Shown piece after piece: positions 35,144 to 43,889 of a stretch of 64,000 nucleotides of DNA. A program made the position numbers and the translations under genes. Under the pieces are notes generated by a model, which worked only from the letters and a program-made list of their open reading frames with translations, was not told the origin of the DNA and searched no databases. Every line of letters starts with the position of its first letter. The first letter of the stretch is position 1. Source of the stretch: Thermoproteota archaeon (GTDB lineage Archaea > Thermoproteota > Nitrososphaeria > Nitrososphaerales > Nitrosopumilaceae); contig QQVN01000003.1 of assembly GCA_003352285.1 (NCBI GenBank), forward strand, positions 62,001 through 126,000, read 5' to 3'.

Positions 35144-35793
35144 TTCCAGTCCCTCAACATTTGATTTGCTCGTTTCTGTGCAATTTCCAATTTGTTGTCT
35201 TTTATTAACTGTTTAATCTGATTATCATTAATTACTGCGTATAGGTACTTTTTTCGTTCTATCTGTGTGCTGATTTCTTTTTTGGCATTTTGACGAGCGA
35301 TCTCTTGAATTTTGATTAATTCAATGTCTTCTCTTGTAATGAGTTCTTTGAAGACCTTCTCAGCTTGCATCTTGACTCTTCTTGCCATTGCGGGGCTTTT
35401 TCCTTTTGTTGAGATTGCAATCTGAATTGTATCTTCAATGTTAATTACTGATGGATGTGCAAAATCACTAATCTCAGGGTCATCTGATGCATATGCTAGA
35501 CAATTTAATTTTCTAGCAGCTTCAACAATTTTTCTATTAAGATTTTTGTTATCTGTTGTTGCCATAACTAAGTAGGGTTTATGTTTTGAAAGAAAACTGG
35601 GTTCATCCAGTTTGACTTTTTGAAATTCAATTTTCTTAGAATCTACATATTTTTTGATTTGTGGATTAATCGAATCACTTACCAGAAGTATTTTACAATC
35701 TTGTGTGAGTAATGAGTTTATTTTTTTAAGGCCTTCTGCTCCTCCTCCAACAACTATCACTAAATTCCCCTTTAGATGTAAATCAACAATCAA
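35140..35793 (-). CDS. Precorrin-2 dehydrogenase (possibly also ferrochelatase)
   Basis: A CysG-N/Met8p-like NAD-dependent enzyme that oxidises precorrin-2 to sirohydrochlorin and may also insert iron to give siroheme. The N-terminal Rossmann part reads LHLKGNLVIVVGGGAEGLKK; further on are LVMATTDNKNLN and the sulfonate-like IAISTKGKSPAMARRVK. It is 217 residues. It lies directly upstream of hemA in the same transcript, tying the start of the C5 pathway to the siroheme branch. Confidence 0.9.
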   Translation of the reverse strand: MIVDLHLKGNLVIVVGGGAEGLKKINSLLTQDCKILLVSDSINPQIKKYVDSKKIEFQKVKLDEPSFLSKHKPYLVMATTDNKNLNRKIVEAARKLNCLAYASDDPEISDFAHPSVINIEDTIQIAISTKGKSPAMARRVKMQAEKVFKELITREDIELIKIQEIARQNAKKEISTQIERKKYLYAVINDNQIKQLIKDNKLEIAQKRANQMLRDWK

Positions 35794-35901
35794 TGATCTG
35801 AAAACCTTGATTTTCTATTTATAACTATAAACTCATTTAGGAATACAACTAATTTCTCGCTACATTTTTAATTGAATAATGGAAAAATTAGTTAATCGAT
35901 T

Positions 35902-36912
35902 ATGGATGATTTAGATAAAGAAATTTTAAATGAAATTCAATGGACATTTCCATTAGTTTCTCAACCTTATCATGAAATTGCCAAAAAATTCAATGTCTCA
36001 CCTGATGTGATAAAAGAACGACTGAAAAATCTAAAAAAAATTGGTGTCTTGCGACAACTAAGTGCAATTTTTGACACTCGTAGATTAGGATACAAAAGCT
36101 CCCTTGTTGCGATGGAGATTGAGCCTGACAAATTAGAGTATGTGGCCAATCAAATTAACCGCCATCCTGGTGTGAGTCATAATTATGAAAGAAACCATCA
36201 GTTCAATCTCTGGTTTACATTAGCTGTTCCTCCTGGTTCTGATCTTAAAACCGAAGTTGATAAATTCAAAAAAATTCCCGGCATTCTAAAAGTAAGAATG
36301 CTTCCAACAATTCAGCTCTTTAAGATTGGTGTTAAACTTGACATGGTTGAAGAAAAAAAACACGACATAAAACCGTCTGAGGAAAAAAAGAAGATTCGTG
36401 ATGTCAAATTTGATCCGACCGAAGAAGACAAAGAATTCATACGACAACTACAAAAAGATCTTGAGATAGTAGATCGTCCATTTCTAAAACCTGCAACATC
36501 ATTAGGATTAACAGAAGATCAGGTGTTTGAAAAATTACGTTATTATGAAGACATTGGGGTAATGCGTCGCTATGCTGCAATTTTACGACATCGTGATGTT
36601 GGGTTTACTGCAAATGGTATGATAGTGTGGAAAGTTCCAGATGAAAGAATAAAAAATGTTGGTGAATTACTAGGCGCATTCCCACAAGTGAGTCATTGCT
36701 ATCAAAGACCTGTATACCCTGATTGGCCTTACAATGTTTTTTCAATGATTCACTGTAAATCAGAAGATGAGGCAAATGAAATGGCAAAAACGATAGAAAA
36801 TCAGATTGATGTTCATGAATATAGGATATTATTTAGTTCACGTGAATTCAAAAAAACGCGTGTAGAGTATTTTGTTGAGCACGAATTTTCCATAGAAGAA
36901 ATTACAGCATAA
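35902..36912 (+). CDS. ahbAB: Fused siroheme decarboxylase AhbA-AhbB (NirDL type)
   Basis: Two AsnC/Lrp-like units in one 336-residue chain. Unit one (residues 1-155) has LDKEILNEIQWTFPLVSQPY and GVLRQLSAIFDTRRLGY; unit two (about 170-325) has RPFLKPATSLGLTEDQV, GVMRRYAAILRHRDVGF and CYQRP. These are the signatures of siroheme decarboxylase, which makes 12,18-didecarboxysiroheme in the alternative heme route, rather than of a transcription factor. It is divergent from the hemA block. AhbC and AhbD are not in this window. Confidence 0.88.
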   Translation: MDDLDKEILNEIQWTFPLVSQPYHEIAKKFNVSPDVIKERLKNLKKIGVLRQLSAIFDTRRLGYKSSLVAMEIEPDKLEYVANQINRHPGVSHNYERNHQFNLWFTLAVPPGSDLKTEVDKFKKIPGILKVRMLPTIQLFKIGVKLDMVEEKKHDIKPSEEKKKIRDVKFDPTEEDKEFIRQLQKDLEIVDRPFLKPATSLGLTEDQVFEKLRYYEDIGVMRRYAAILRHRDVGFTANGMIVWKVPDERIKNVGELLGAFPQVSHCYQRPVYPDWPYNVFSMIHCKSEDEANEMAKTIENQIDVHEYRILFSSREFKKTRVEYFVEHEFSIEEITA

Positions 36913-36913
36913 A

Positions 36914-37264
36914 CTATACTTCATTTTCATCATGTCCAACTACATGACTAGAACAAAAGTATGCATCATTGACATTGCAATAGAATAGTGATTCTTCTCC
37001 ACATTCTTTACATGATGGTTTTTTATCATTTTCTGATAATTTCATATGATAGATTTTACTTCTGACTTTGACCTTTCCTTCTTTGTATATGCGAGTAAAA
37101 TTACTAAAATAGGATCTTTCTATTTCATCTAATTGTTGACCTGATTCAATTTTTTTGATTATGGTTTTCCATTTTCCATACTCGCCAATTCTTGCAAGCT
37201 TTAGCCTTTCAATAATCTCTAGGGTTTTTTTAGAGTCAAACTGTTCTGTCATGAATGGTATCAT
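36914..37264 (-). CDS. Protein with C-terminal B-box-like zinc motif
   Basis: A 116-residue protein of unknown function. The first 80 residues are helical and charged; the end has CKECGEESLFYC and FCSSHVVGHDE, a cysteine/histidine pattern like a B-box or treble-clef zinc site. Its start overlaps the aldo/keto reductase stop as ATGA, making it the last gene of a four-gene minus-strand operon. Confidence 0.65.
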   Translation of the reverse strand: MIPFMTEQFDSKKTLEIIERLKLARIGEYGKWKTIIKKIESGQQLDEIERSYFSNFTRIYKEGKVKVRSKIYHMKLSENDKKPSCKECGEESLFYCNVNDAYFCSSHVVGHDENEV

Positions 37265-38259
37265 GCAGCCTGCGTGGTTGCTTTAAGCTCATATGCAGGC
37301 CATGAGTTAAACAATTCCTCAATCTCTTTCATGTCTGTTTGGTTGATATAGTTGCCATCTGACATGGCTGCAAAACTTTCAATCTCTTCAACACTAATTA
37401 CTGTTGGAAACACTGATGCAAATCCTTTCTTTGATAAAATGAATTTAATTGCAAGCTCTGTGATGGTTAGGTCGTTTCGTTGTGCTATTGGGCGTAACTG
37501 CTCCACTTTTTGTAGTGCTGACTTTATCCATTCTCCTTTTCTTACAGAGCGATGATCTTTTTCATCAATCTTAGTTTCTGCATTAACTTTTCCTGTAAGA
37601 ATTCCAGATGCATCAGGAACTCTTACCAGTATTCCTACATCCTTTTGTGTTGCCATATCAAACAGCTCATTTCCTGGTGTTTGTTCCAGTATGTTGTATA
37701 CTGTTTGCACTGCGCTAACATTTGTTCTATCCATTGCCTCAATTCCTTCTTGTGTCCAGCCAATGGCAGGTCCTAATGCAATCTGATATGTGTTGATCTT
37801 TTGCTCTTCAATTAATTTATCAAGAGTTTGAAATATTGTATCGTCTCTGATGTGGTTTAGTTTTGGATTGTGTAGACCATACACATCTACATAGTTCGTT
37901 TGAAGTCTCTCTAAACTATTTCTTAATGCTTTGTTGGTAAAATCTGGGGCAAAGCTCTGTGGAAGCTCACTATGTCCAATTTGCTCTACTCCTTCAAAGT
38001 CATATCCATACTTTGTCGATATGATGATTTCCTTTCTTACATCTTTGAGATATTTGCCGATTAAAGTTTCACTTTTTCCTTTTCCGTACATATCTGCTGT
38101 TTCAAAAAAGTTAATTCCTAAATCATATGCTCGCTTTAGCATCTTTGCTGCTTCGTCTTCGTGAATTTCTTTTCCCCACCAATTCAGGGCTATTGTCCAT
38201 GCCCCAAATCCTATCTCAGATACCTCGATTCCACTCTTGCCTAGCTTTTTGTATTTCAT
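37261..38259 (-). CDS. Aldo/keto reductase
   Basis: NAD(P)H-dependent oxidoreductase with a TIM-barrel fold. The catalytic tetrad can be seen: Asp and Tyr in FFETADMYGKGKSE, Lys in IISTKYGYDF and His in VYGLHNP. The 332 residues start SGIEVSEIGFGAWTI, typical of the family. Overlaps of four bases with both neighbours show it sits inside a co-translated operon with a Cld-family protein and DUF1802. Substrate unknown. Confidence 0.9.
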   Translation of the reverse strand: MKYKKLGKSGIEVSEIGFGAWTIALNWWGKEIHEDEAAKMLKRAYDLGINFFETADMYGKGKSETLIGKYLKDVRKEIIISTKYGYDFEGVEQIGHSELPQSFAPDFTNKALRNSLERLQTNYVDVYGLHNPKLNHIRDDTIFQTLDKLIEEQKINTYQIALGPAIGWTQEGIEAMDRTNVSAVQTVYNILEQTPGNELFDMATQKDVGILVRVPDASGILTGKVNAETKIDEKDHRSVRKGEWIKSALQKVEQLRPIAQRNDLTITELAIKFILSKKGFASVFPTVISVEEIESFAAMSDGNYINQTDMKEIEELFNSWPAYELKATTQAA

Positions 38260-38801
38260 TTTGTAATCTCCGTGAACTTTTCTAATTTTGAGTTAATCTC
38301 TGATTCTGGAAGCACTGGTTGACCATTTTGAATTTCTTCATTTATGTTTATCCAAGATTTGCAACCCTGATATTCTGATTTTAATGGAATCTCTCTTTGG
38401 GGAATTCGATAAACTTTGAGAAATACTGCTTTTAGTGGTTTTTCTGGTTTCCAGTTTCTTCTTTCCTGAATATACGAATCACTCCAGATGTGAAATTCAG
38501 ATAATGCTTTCACTTTTTCATTATCTGATACATCTGCTTCTCCTAATACCTCTGCATATGATGTAATTCTGTTATGTCCTTCTCTTGGTTTATTCTCTTT
38601 TATCTGGTTTAGTAATTTATGAAATTCAGGTTTGATATGATGTGTCTCTTGATGTTCAAATGTTGGAAATAAAAGAAATTTCTTTGCCTCAACATTGAAT
38701 CCTGATGCTGTTTCTAAAATTCCACCTTTACGCAACAAAACTGTCTGCTTTCCTGACTCTAGTGCAGTAACAACCGTTGCCCATTCTTTTAGTGATTCCA
38801 A
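38256..38801 (-). CDS. DUF1802-family protein
   Basis: A 181-residue protein with the DUF1802 opening LKEWATVVTALESGKQTVLLRKGGI, a family of unknown function found in archaea and cyanobacteria. No catalytic residues are established. It lies directly after the Cld-family gene (start one base after its stop) and overlaps the aldo/keto reductase start by four bases, so its work is probably linked to theirs. Confidence 0.8.
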   Translation of the reverse strand: MESLKEWATVVTALESGKQTVLLRKGGILETASGFNVEAKKFLLFPTFEHQETHHIKPEFHKLLNQIKENKPREGHNRITSYAEVLGEADVSDNEKVKALSEFHIWSDSYIQERRNWKPEKPLKAVFLKVYRIPQREIPLKSEYQGCKSWININEEIQNGQPVLPESEINSKLEKFTEITK

Positions 38802-39479
38802 CTATCCTAAGCTGGATATCAGGGAAATAATATCTTTTTTAACACAAACAATCATGGGAGTATCGACCTGCACATATTTTGAAACTTGTGTTTGTCGTAA
38901 ATCCATAATTAAATTCTGAAAGTCTCGTAAATCATCACATTCAAATGCTAACATGAAATCCTCATCATGTATACCGAATGAATATGTAGTATTCAGAACT
39001 ACTTGGGGATATTTTTGACCTACTGAAATATGCTCATCCATCATCTTTTGCCTTTGTTGCTCAGTAAGTAGGTACCATTCTCTGGTCTTTGTAAATGGAT
39101 AAACTACAGCATATTTTTTTGGTTGATTGCCTGCAACAAATGATAATGTTAACCCCTTTTTTGCATATAACGACGGCCTAGTACATGACAAATAAGTTCT
39201 TGAAGAAACAATATACTTTCCAAACACTGTTAGATACAATTTAGAAATTACATTCTGAATTTCCTCAACTGATTCTGCTGCAAACCAAATTAGAAATTCA
39301 GCATCGTCACGTAATCCTAGAGTTGAATAGGTTCTAAATTTTATTCCAGAGTTTCTAATTACGTTTTCTACTTCTCTGGCGGATTCTTCTTTTGCAAGGT
39401 CTGCCATCCATCTCCATTTTGGATCAACTTTGAAGAAACAAAAGTCAAAAAAGTATTGCTTATCTTGACCCTCTTCCAT
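38802..39479 (-). CDS. Chlorite dismutase/HemQ-family heme protein
   Basis: A 225-residue two-module ferredoxin-like protein of the Cld family. The strongest match is YPFTKTREWYLL followed by MMDEHISVGQKYP and NTTYSFGIHDEDFMLAFE, close to HemQ/ChdC coproheme decarboxylases; the His in MMDEH is the likely heme-ligand position by family comparison. The catalytic Arg of true chlorite dismutases cannot be placed with certainty. Given siroheme decarboxylase nearby, it may finish heme synthesis or act as a peroxide-handling heme protein. The minus-strand TATA-like TTATTTAAATAA precedes it. Confidence 0.82.
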   Translation of the reverse strand: MEEGQDKQYFFDFCFFKVDPKWRWMADLAKEESAREVENVIRNSGIKFRTYSTLGLRDDAEFLIWFAAESVEEIQNVISKLYLTVFGKYIVSSRTYLSCTRPSLYAKKGLTLSFVAGNQPKKYAVVYPFTKTREWYLLTEQQRQKMMDEHISVGQKYPQVVLNTTYSFGIHDEDFMLAFECDDLRDFQNLIMDLRQTQVSKYVQVDTPMIVCVKKDIISLISSLG

Positions 39480-39561
39480 GATTCTCCGTATTATTCAACC
39501 TTATTTAAATAAGTAAACAATGATTTCTAATTCCTAGCTCAAGTTTTTAGTATCTTTAGAA

Positions 39562-40341
39562 TTATGCTGTTTCTTTATTTTCTTCTAAAACCCAATCATA
39601 ACCCCTTGTTTCTAATTCATCTGCAAGGGATGCATCCCCACTTTTTAGAACTTTACCTCTAGCAAAAACATGAACATGATCTAATTTTTTCAAAAATTTC
39701 AAAATGCGTGCATAATGGGTAATTACTATGATGGTTGAATCCTTTCCAGATACTTCACTAATTGCTTTTGCAACTGCTTGAACTGCATCGATATCTAATC
39801 CTGAATCTGGTTCATCAAGAATTGAAATCTTTGGTTTTAAAACAGCCATCTGTAAAACCTCTGAGCGTTTTTTCTCTCCACCTGAAAATCCTTCGTTAAG
39901 ATATCTTGATAAAAATTCATCCTTCAATCCTACTTGTTTAAGATTGTCCTTGAGATACTTTTGAAATTCTCTCACTGTGATGAATACTTCTCTATTTTCC
40001 CCTTGAAGGGCTTTACTTAGAGAATTGTAAGATGTTCTAAGAAAATGCGAAAAACCTACTCCTGATACTTCAGTTGGATATTGGAATCCTAAGAATAATC
40101 CTTTTTTTGCTCGCTCATCAGCACTAAGATCTTTAATGCTTTCTCCATCAAGTAATATGTCTCCAGATGTGATTTCATATTTTGGATGTGCAAGTAATGT
40201 ATATGCCAAAGTACTCTTACCAGAACCATTTGGCCCCATAATGGCATGAACCTCACCTGGACCTGTTTTCAGATTCACTCCCTTGAGAATCTCCTTTCCT
40301 TCTCTAGTCACATGAAGATCCTTGATTTCAAGTACTGCCAT
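39562..40341 (-). CDS. sufC: Fe-S assembly ATPase SufC
   Basis: ABC-type ATPase partner of SufB and SufD. It has Walker A GPNGSGKST, the SufC-specific GFQYPTEVSGVGF, signature EGFSGGEKKRSEV and Walker B ISILDEPDSGLD. It is 259 residues. Unlike bacterial operons, it is separated by about 17 kb from sufBD and has its own promoter, with a TATA box 23-29 bases before the ATG and the TTAGCTAA palindrome shared with sufB. Confidence 0.95.
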   Translation of the reverse strand: MAVLEIKDLHVTREGKEILKGVNLKTGPGEVHAIMGPNGSGKSTLAYTLLAHPKYEITSGDILLDGESIKDLSADERAKKGLFLGFQYPTEVSGVGFSHFLRTSYNSLSKALQGENREVFITVREFQKYLKDNLKQVGLKDEFLSRYLNEGFSGGEKKRSEVLQMAVLKPKISILDEPDSGLDIDAVQAVAKAISEVSGKDSTIIVITHYARILKFLKKLDHVHVFARGKVLKSGDASLADELETRGYDWVLEENKETA

Positions 40342-40362
40342 GTTGCTAAATGAGTTATTTCT

Positions 40363-40390
40363 CTATATAATACCCACGAATTTTAGCTAA
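40363..40390 (-). promoter_or_regulatory. sufC promoter with TTAGCTAA palindrome
   Basis: A TATATAA element at 40364-40370 lies 23-29 bases upstream of the sufC ATG. The palindrome TTAGCTAA at 40383-40390 sits 12 bp further upstream. The same eight bases occur before sufB. Confidence 0.45.
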
Positions 40391-40436
40391 TCCTAACCAA
40401 TATCATGCCTAAATAAAATAGAAAAGAGGGGGATGA

Positions 40437-41393
40437 TTATTTTTTGGCCAGTGATGGTCTTAGAGCGATTTTTAGCTTATAGCTAGTTAGAATCTCTTTG
40501 CACCTATTTCGAATGGTTACTTCGGTTACTCCAGCAATGCTTGATACATCACGCTGTAGTACATTTTGTCCAAGTAATATTGATGCAACATACAGATACG
40601 CTGCTGCAATTCCATTTGGTGCTTTTCCATCTGCTAGGTTGTTATTCTTGGTTTTTTCAGCAATCTCAAGTGCTAATCTTTCTACACGAACTTCTGTTTT
40701 TGTTAGGTTAGCAATTTTTGAGATGTACTTGTCCATAGTAACTACTGGAGCTGTTTTGGAACCCATCTCCATTACCATGGTTCTGTAATATCTTGCTGCA
40801 AGTTTTGTTTTAGCTTTTACGTCTTTTGGCTGACAAATACCTCTGCATATCTCTTCAAGAGATCTAACTACATCGCATTGTTTACATGCCATGTAAATAG
40901 TAGCAACTGAAATGCTTGCTACTGACTTTCCTTTGACTTCTATTTGACCATCTAGATTTCTGTAAATCATAGATGCCGTCTCTTGAACATTTTTAGACAA
41001 AGACAGACCTTGACATGCTTCACCAATTTTTGTTAAAACATTTGCAAGTCGTCTTTCTCTTGGAGATGATACTCGTACTCTTTGTTGCCATTTGCGTAGA
41101 TTGTGCATTTGGTTAGCAACTTCGGAATTGATAGATTTTCCACTAAAGTCTTTTGAACTAATGGAAATTTCTGTTGTAATTCCCAAATCATGTTGGGAAT
41201 ATGTTGTCTGTCCTGTAGCTCTTGCTAACTTCATTTTGTCTTCAAGACTTGAACCTATTGCTTCTGGGCCATAATCTGCGATTTGATCTGCTACGACAAT
41301 TCCGCAACCAGAACAAATCAATTCACCGTTCTGACTGTCATCAACTAATGATGATTCACATTCAGGACAGCATTGTGTTTCTAATGTATTCAT
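40437..41393 (-). CDS. tfb: Transcription initiation factor TFB
   Basis: Archaeal TFIIB homologue that bridges TBP-bound DNA and RNA polymerase. The N-terminal zinc ribbon uses CCPECESS and CSGCGIVVAD; a B-finger-like linker follows, then two cyclin repeats (about residues 105-205 and 210-310) including TASMIYRNLDGQ and NGIAAAYLYVAS. It has 318 residues. The start overlaps the gar1 stop by four bases, so it is translated from the gar1 transcript. Such organisms usually have several TFBs; this is one. Confidence 0.95.
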   Translation of the reverse strand: MNTLETQCCPECESSLVDDSQNGELICSGCGIVVADQIADYGPEAIGSSLEDKMKLARATGQTTYSQHDLGITTEISISSKDFSGKSINSEVANQMHNLRKWQQRVRVSSPRERRLANVLTKIGEACQGLSLSKNVQETASMIYRNLDGQIEVKGKSVASISVATIYMACKQCDVVRSLEEICRGICQPKDVKAKTKLAARYYRTMVMEMGSKTAPVVTMDKYISKIANLTKTEVRVERLALEIAEKTKNNNLADGKAPNGIAAAYLYVASILLGQNVLQRDVSSIAGVTEVTIRNRCKEILTSYKLKIALRPSLAKK

Positions 41394-41635
41394 TTTCTTT
41401 TTCTCCTGTATTTTTGTTTTTTTGCAGGAGCTATGTCGAGAGCAAAAACTTTCTTGCCAGTGTATTTTTTTATGCTATTTGTCAATGGAGTAGCTGATGC
41501 ATATGGTTTTGCAACAGGACCAATCAACTCCATAACTTTTGCAACTTTGGTACTCTTTTCGTCACAGAGTATTTGTCCTTCACTAACAACTTTTGTCAGT
41601 TGAATAACTACCCTGCCACTACTGGCCAAGTGCAT
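41390..41635 (-). CDS. gar1: H/ACA RNP subunit Gar1
   Basis: Small beta-barrel protein of the H/ACA pseudouridylation RNP. It shows ASSGRVVIQL, DEKSTKVAKVMELIGPV and PYASATPL, then a lysine/arginine-rich end (KKQKYRRKRK). I chose ATG at 41635 (81 residues) because GGAGGT at 41646-41651 is a good Shine-Dalgarno site ten bases upstream; a TTG at 41656 would place that site inside the gene. Upstream lies a TTTAGCTAAA palindrome (41707-41716). Confidence 0.85.
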   Translation of the reverse strand: MHLASSGRVVIQLTKVVSEGQILCDEKSTKVAKVMELIGPVAKPYASATPLTNSIKKYTGKKVFALDIAPAKKQKYRRKRK

Positions 41636-41730
41636 AATTTCCCCTACCTCCTGCAATTAGAAATCAAGATCATCTGATTGTTATCATATACTTCTGTCAA
41701 CTTTACTTTAGCTAAAAGCTAGAATCGGTT

Positions 41731-42030
41731 TTATTTTGACTGCTTTGCTCTTTTGGCTACTAGCTTTTCTGAAATTTTGTTAAGAATTTTCGTCTTGGAG
41801 GATTCTTTTGGCAAAACAATGTATCCGGATCTTACATAAGATCTTCTGGGAAATCTCACTTTATCTTCTTGCTCTTTTATTTCATAACCTGCTGATTTTG
41901 CAGCTTCGATTAATTCATTTAATGAAGGATCAAAAACACATTTCTCTTTATCTAATCTTCGTCCTTTAGCTCTTGGAAGTGTTTTATTAAAATAATCTAA
42001 CCAGATTACGACATGTTCGTAATCTTTCAT
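41731..42030 (-). CDS. srp19: Signal recognition particle protein SRP19
   Basis: Binds the tips of SRP RNA helices 6 and 8 and helps SRP54 bind. The 99 residues include VIWLDYFNKTLPRAKGRRL and the KVRFPRRSYVRSGYIVLP core typical of archaeal SRP19, with a basic tail. It starts 4 bp after the S8e gene. SRP54 lies in the same window at 48.6 kb. Confidence 0.92.
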   Translation of the reverse strand: MKDYEHVVIWLDYFNKTLPRAKGRRLDKEKCVFDPSLNELIEAAKSAGYEIKEQEDKVRFPRRSYVRSGYIVLPKESSKTKILNKISEKLVAKRAKQSK

Positions 42031-42034
42031 CTCA

Positions 42035-42415
42035 TCACTTTATGAGAATTGCATTTACTACGCCATCTTGTCCGGGTCTTGAAACAACTCTACATTTACC
42101 TGCTTCTGTTTCAAGTATTGCACCTTTCGTGATGACACCACGTCTTTGATAATCATTGTTTGTTGAATTTTCTAATACTTTTAGAATTTTTGATTTTTTT
42201 ACTTTGGCATCTCCTGTTGATAAATTTACAAAATCAATTGTCTTTAATGCTGTTTTCCTATTTTTTCCGCGAACGTGTCTTGTAACCGTAACTTGTGCAC
42301 CTGTAAGAGCTTCGTTAGGATATCTGTCAATCTCATATTTTCTTCTAATTCTGAGAGGATGTCTTCTTCCACCTGTTAGCTTACTGGTTGCTAAATTTTC
42401 TATTGATTTTCTCAC
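42035..42415 (-). CDS. rps8e: 30S ribosomal protein S8e
   Basis: Small-subunit ribosomal protein found in archaea and eukaryotes. It has KLTGGRRHPLRIRRKYEIDRYPNE (core shortened) at the N-terminus and GVITKGAILETEAGKCRVVSRPGQ towards the end. The 126-residue size is typical for archaeal S8e. It heads a two-gene unit with srp19. Confidence 0.94.
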   Translation of the reverse strand: MRKSIENLATSKLTGGRRHPLRIRRKYEIDRYPNEALTGAQVTVTRHVRGKNRKTALKTIDFVNLSTGDAKVKKSKILKVLENSTNNDYQRRGVITKGAILETEAGKCRVVSRPGQDGVVNAILIK

Positions 42416-42493
42416 ATTAGTTCTTTAAATCACTCTAATTTATACAAAACGCAAGATTTACGCGTGAAAGGCGACTTAGGAATTTTTGAATTA

Positions 42494-43072
42494 TTACACT
42501 TGGGATGTAATTTCTTGGGGTTTTATTGTCATTTGGGATGTTCTTCTTACTTTTTTGAATAGTTTTTCTTTTAGAGTATCTGCATCTCCATGAATTCCAA
42601 AATATTTTTGGAATTTTTCAGTGGTTGTAAAAATTTTTAATCTTCCGACATTTTGGTGTGCAATAAAATCTAACTGTCTTAATTCTTTCAGATGTGAATA
42701 CACCCCCGAACCTCTTGTCTCTACTAATTGCTTTGATGAAATTGGTTGCATGTATGCAATATATGATAATGTCTTTAGAGTGGCTTTTGGCAAAATTGGT
42801 TTTGATGCATATCTTCTAACAACATTACTAAACTCTGGTTTTAGTTGAAAAACATATGATCCATCTGGAAGAGTGACTACCTCTATTGCTTTGAAAGCTG
42901 ATTTGGTCTTTTTCATAATTTTTTCCAGAATATCTAGGGTTTTTGTTCTTGATTCTGTACCTGAAGCTCTGATAATTTCTTCAATCCTGAGAGGTCTTCC
43001 TGCTGAATATAGGGCTGCCTCAATTCTTGCAGTTGCCTCATCTTCGTTTTCAACCTTGTCCATTAGCCTCAA
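42494..43072 (-). CDS. scpB: Segregation and condensation protein ScpB
   Basis: Winged-helix subunit that binds the ScpA kleisin in SMC condensin. The pattern ARIEAALYSAGRPLRIEEI at the N-terminus and TLKTLSYIAYMQPISSKQLVETRG in the second winged helix are characteristic. It has 192 residues (189 if the fourth codon, ATG, is the start). scpA lies 45 bp upstream on the same strand. SMC itself is not in the window. Confidence 0.9.
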   Translation of the reverse strand: MRLMDKVENEDEATARIEAALYSAGRPLRIEEIIRASGTESRTKTLDILEKIMKKTKSAFKAIEVVTLPDGSYVFQLKPEFSNVVRRYASKPILPKATLKTLSYIAYMQPISSKQLVETRGSGVYSHLKELRQLDFIAHQNVGRLKIFTTTEKFQKYFGIHGDADTLKEKLFKKVRRTSQMTIKPQEITSQV

Positions 43073-43116
43073 AACCTCCTAAAATCTACTTAAAACAATC
43101 CTTTGCGCATATTTGA

Positions 43117-43794
43117 TCACGTTGTTAAGTTCTCCTCAATGAGTATTATTTTGATATCGTCTTCAACTTGCTCAAGATCTATCTTCTTATCTCTTGCCAA
43201 AAATAGTATTGCAAAAAAGCATCTAATGGCATCTATTGACTCCAAATCTGCTACTATTGCTTGTAACATTCCATGACCTGTGTTTCTAATTTTTCTTACT
43301 ATCAAATCTTCATATTTTCCTATGATGTTTTCAAGCGAAATAAAATAATCCTTAAAGTCTGGAGCTTCTAGAGGCTCAAAATTCATCTGACTTCCTTTCT
43401 TAGATCTTGGGTTTGCGATTGACCCAATCAAGTTTTCAAGAAGATCTAACAACTCGTCAAGTGTTACAGGATATGTTGATTCATGTCTATAGGGAATGTC
43501 AATTAATTGAATATCTACATCAGTTCGTTGAGTCATAGGTTTCTTTTCCATTGCAGCTCGTTGCAGAGCAAAAATACTTTCAACTTTCATTCTATAGATT
43601 AAAGAGGATGACAATGCTGCCATGCCAGCAATCCTAAGATCTTTTTTACCACTCTTTTGTAAAATTCGAATTAAAATATCTAATATCTGAATTAAATCAA
43701 TCTCCCAAACATCCTTTTTGGATATGGTAGCTGGATTAAACAGAATATTTACAGGAGCTTGCGAAATACCTGCTCTTGATTCTTCTTCGCTCAC
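43117..43794 (-). CDS. scpA: Segregation and condensation protein ScpA (kleisin)
   Basis: Kleisin that bridges SMC heads and recruits ScpB. Its 225 residues include an N-terminal FNPATISKKDVWEIDLIQILDIL helix part and a C-terminal winged helix with IRCFFAILFLARDKKIDLEQ (core), the usual ScpA end. Its position just upstream of scpB supports the call. N-terminal ScpA sequences are variable, so similarity is clearest at the C-terminus. Confidence 0.85.
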   Translation of the reverse strand: MSEEESRAGISQAPVNILFNPATISKKDVWEIDLIQILDILIRILQKSGKKDLRIAGMAALSSSLIYRMKVESIFALQRAAMEKKPMTQRTDVDIQLIDIPYRHESTYPVTLDELLDLLENLIGSIANPRSKKGSQMNFEPLEAPDFKDYFISLENIIGKYEDLIVRKIRNTGHGMLQAIVADLESIDAIRCFFAILFLARDKKIDLEQVEDDIKIILIEENLTT

Positions 43795-43889
43795 AAAAAA
43801 ACTCGCTTTCTATGAGATAATATCTTCACGCTCTATTTTTTTCTCCCTTCCAGTCAACTCTTATATTATAAGGAAGAAAGGAATGATTA

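Noticed and set aside
35902-36912. Transcription regulator of the Lrp/AsnC type
   Set aside because: The tandem arrangement and the LRQLSAIFD/MRRYAAILRH motifs with heme genes nearby fit siroheme decarboxylase better than a regulator.
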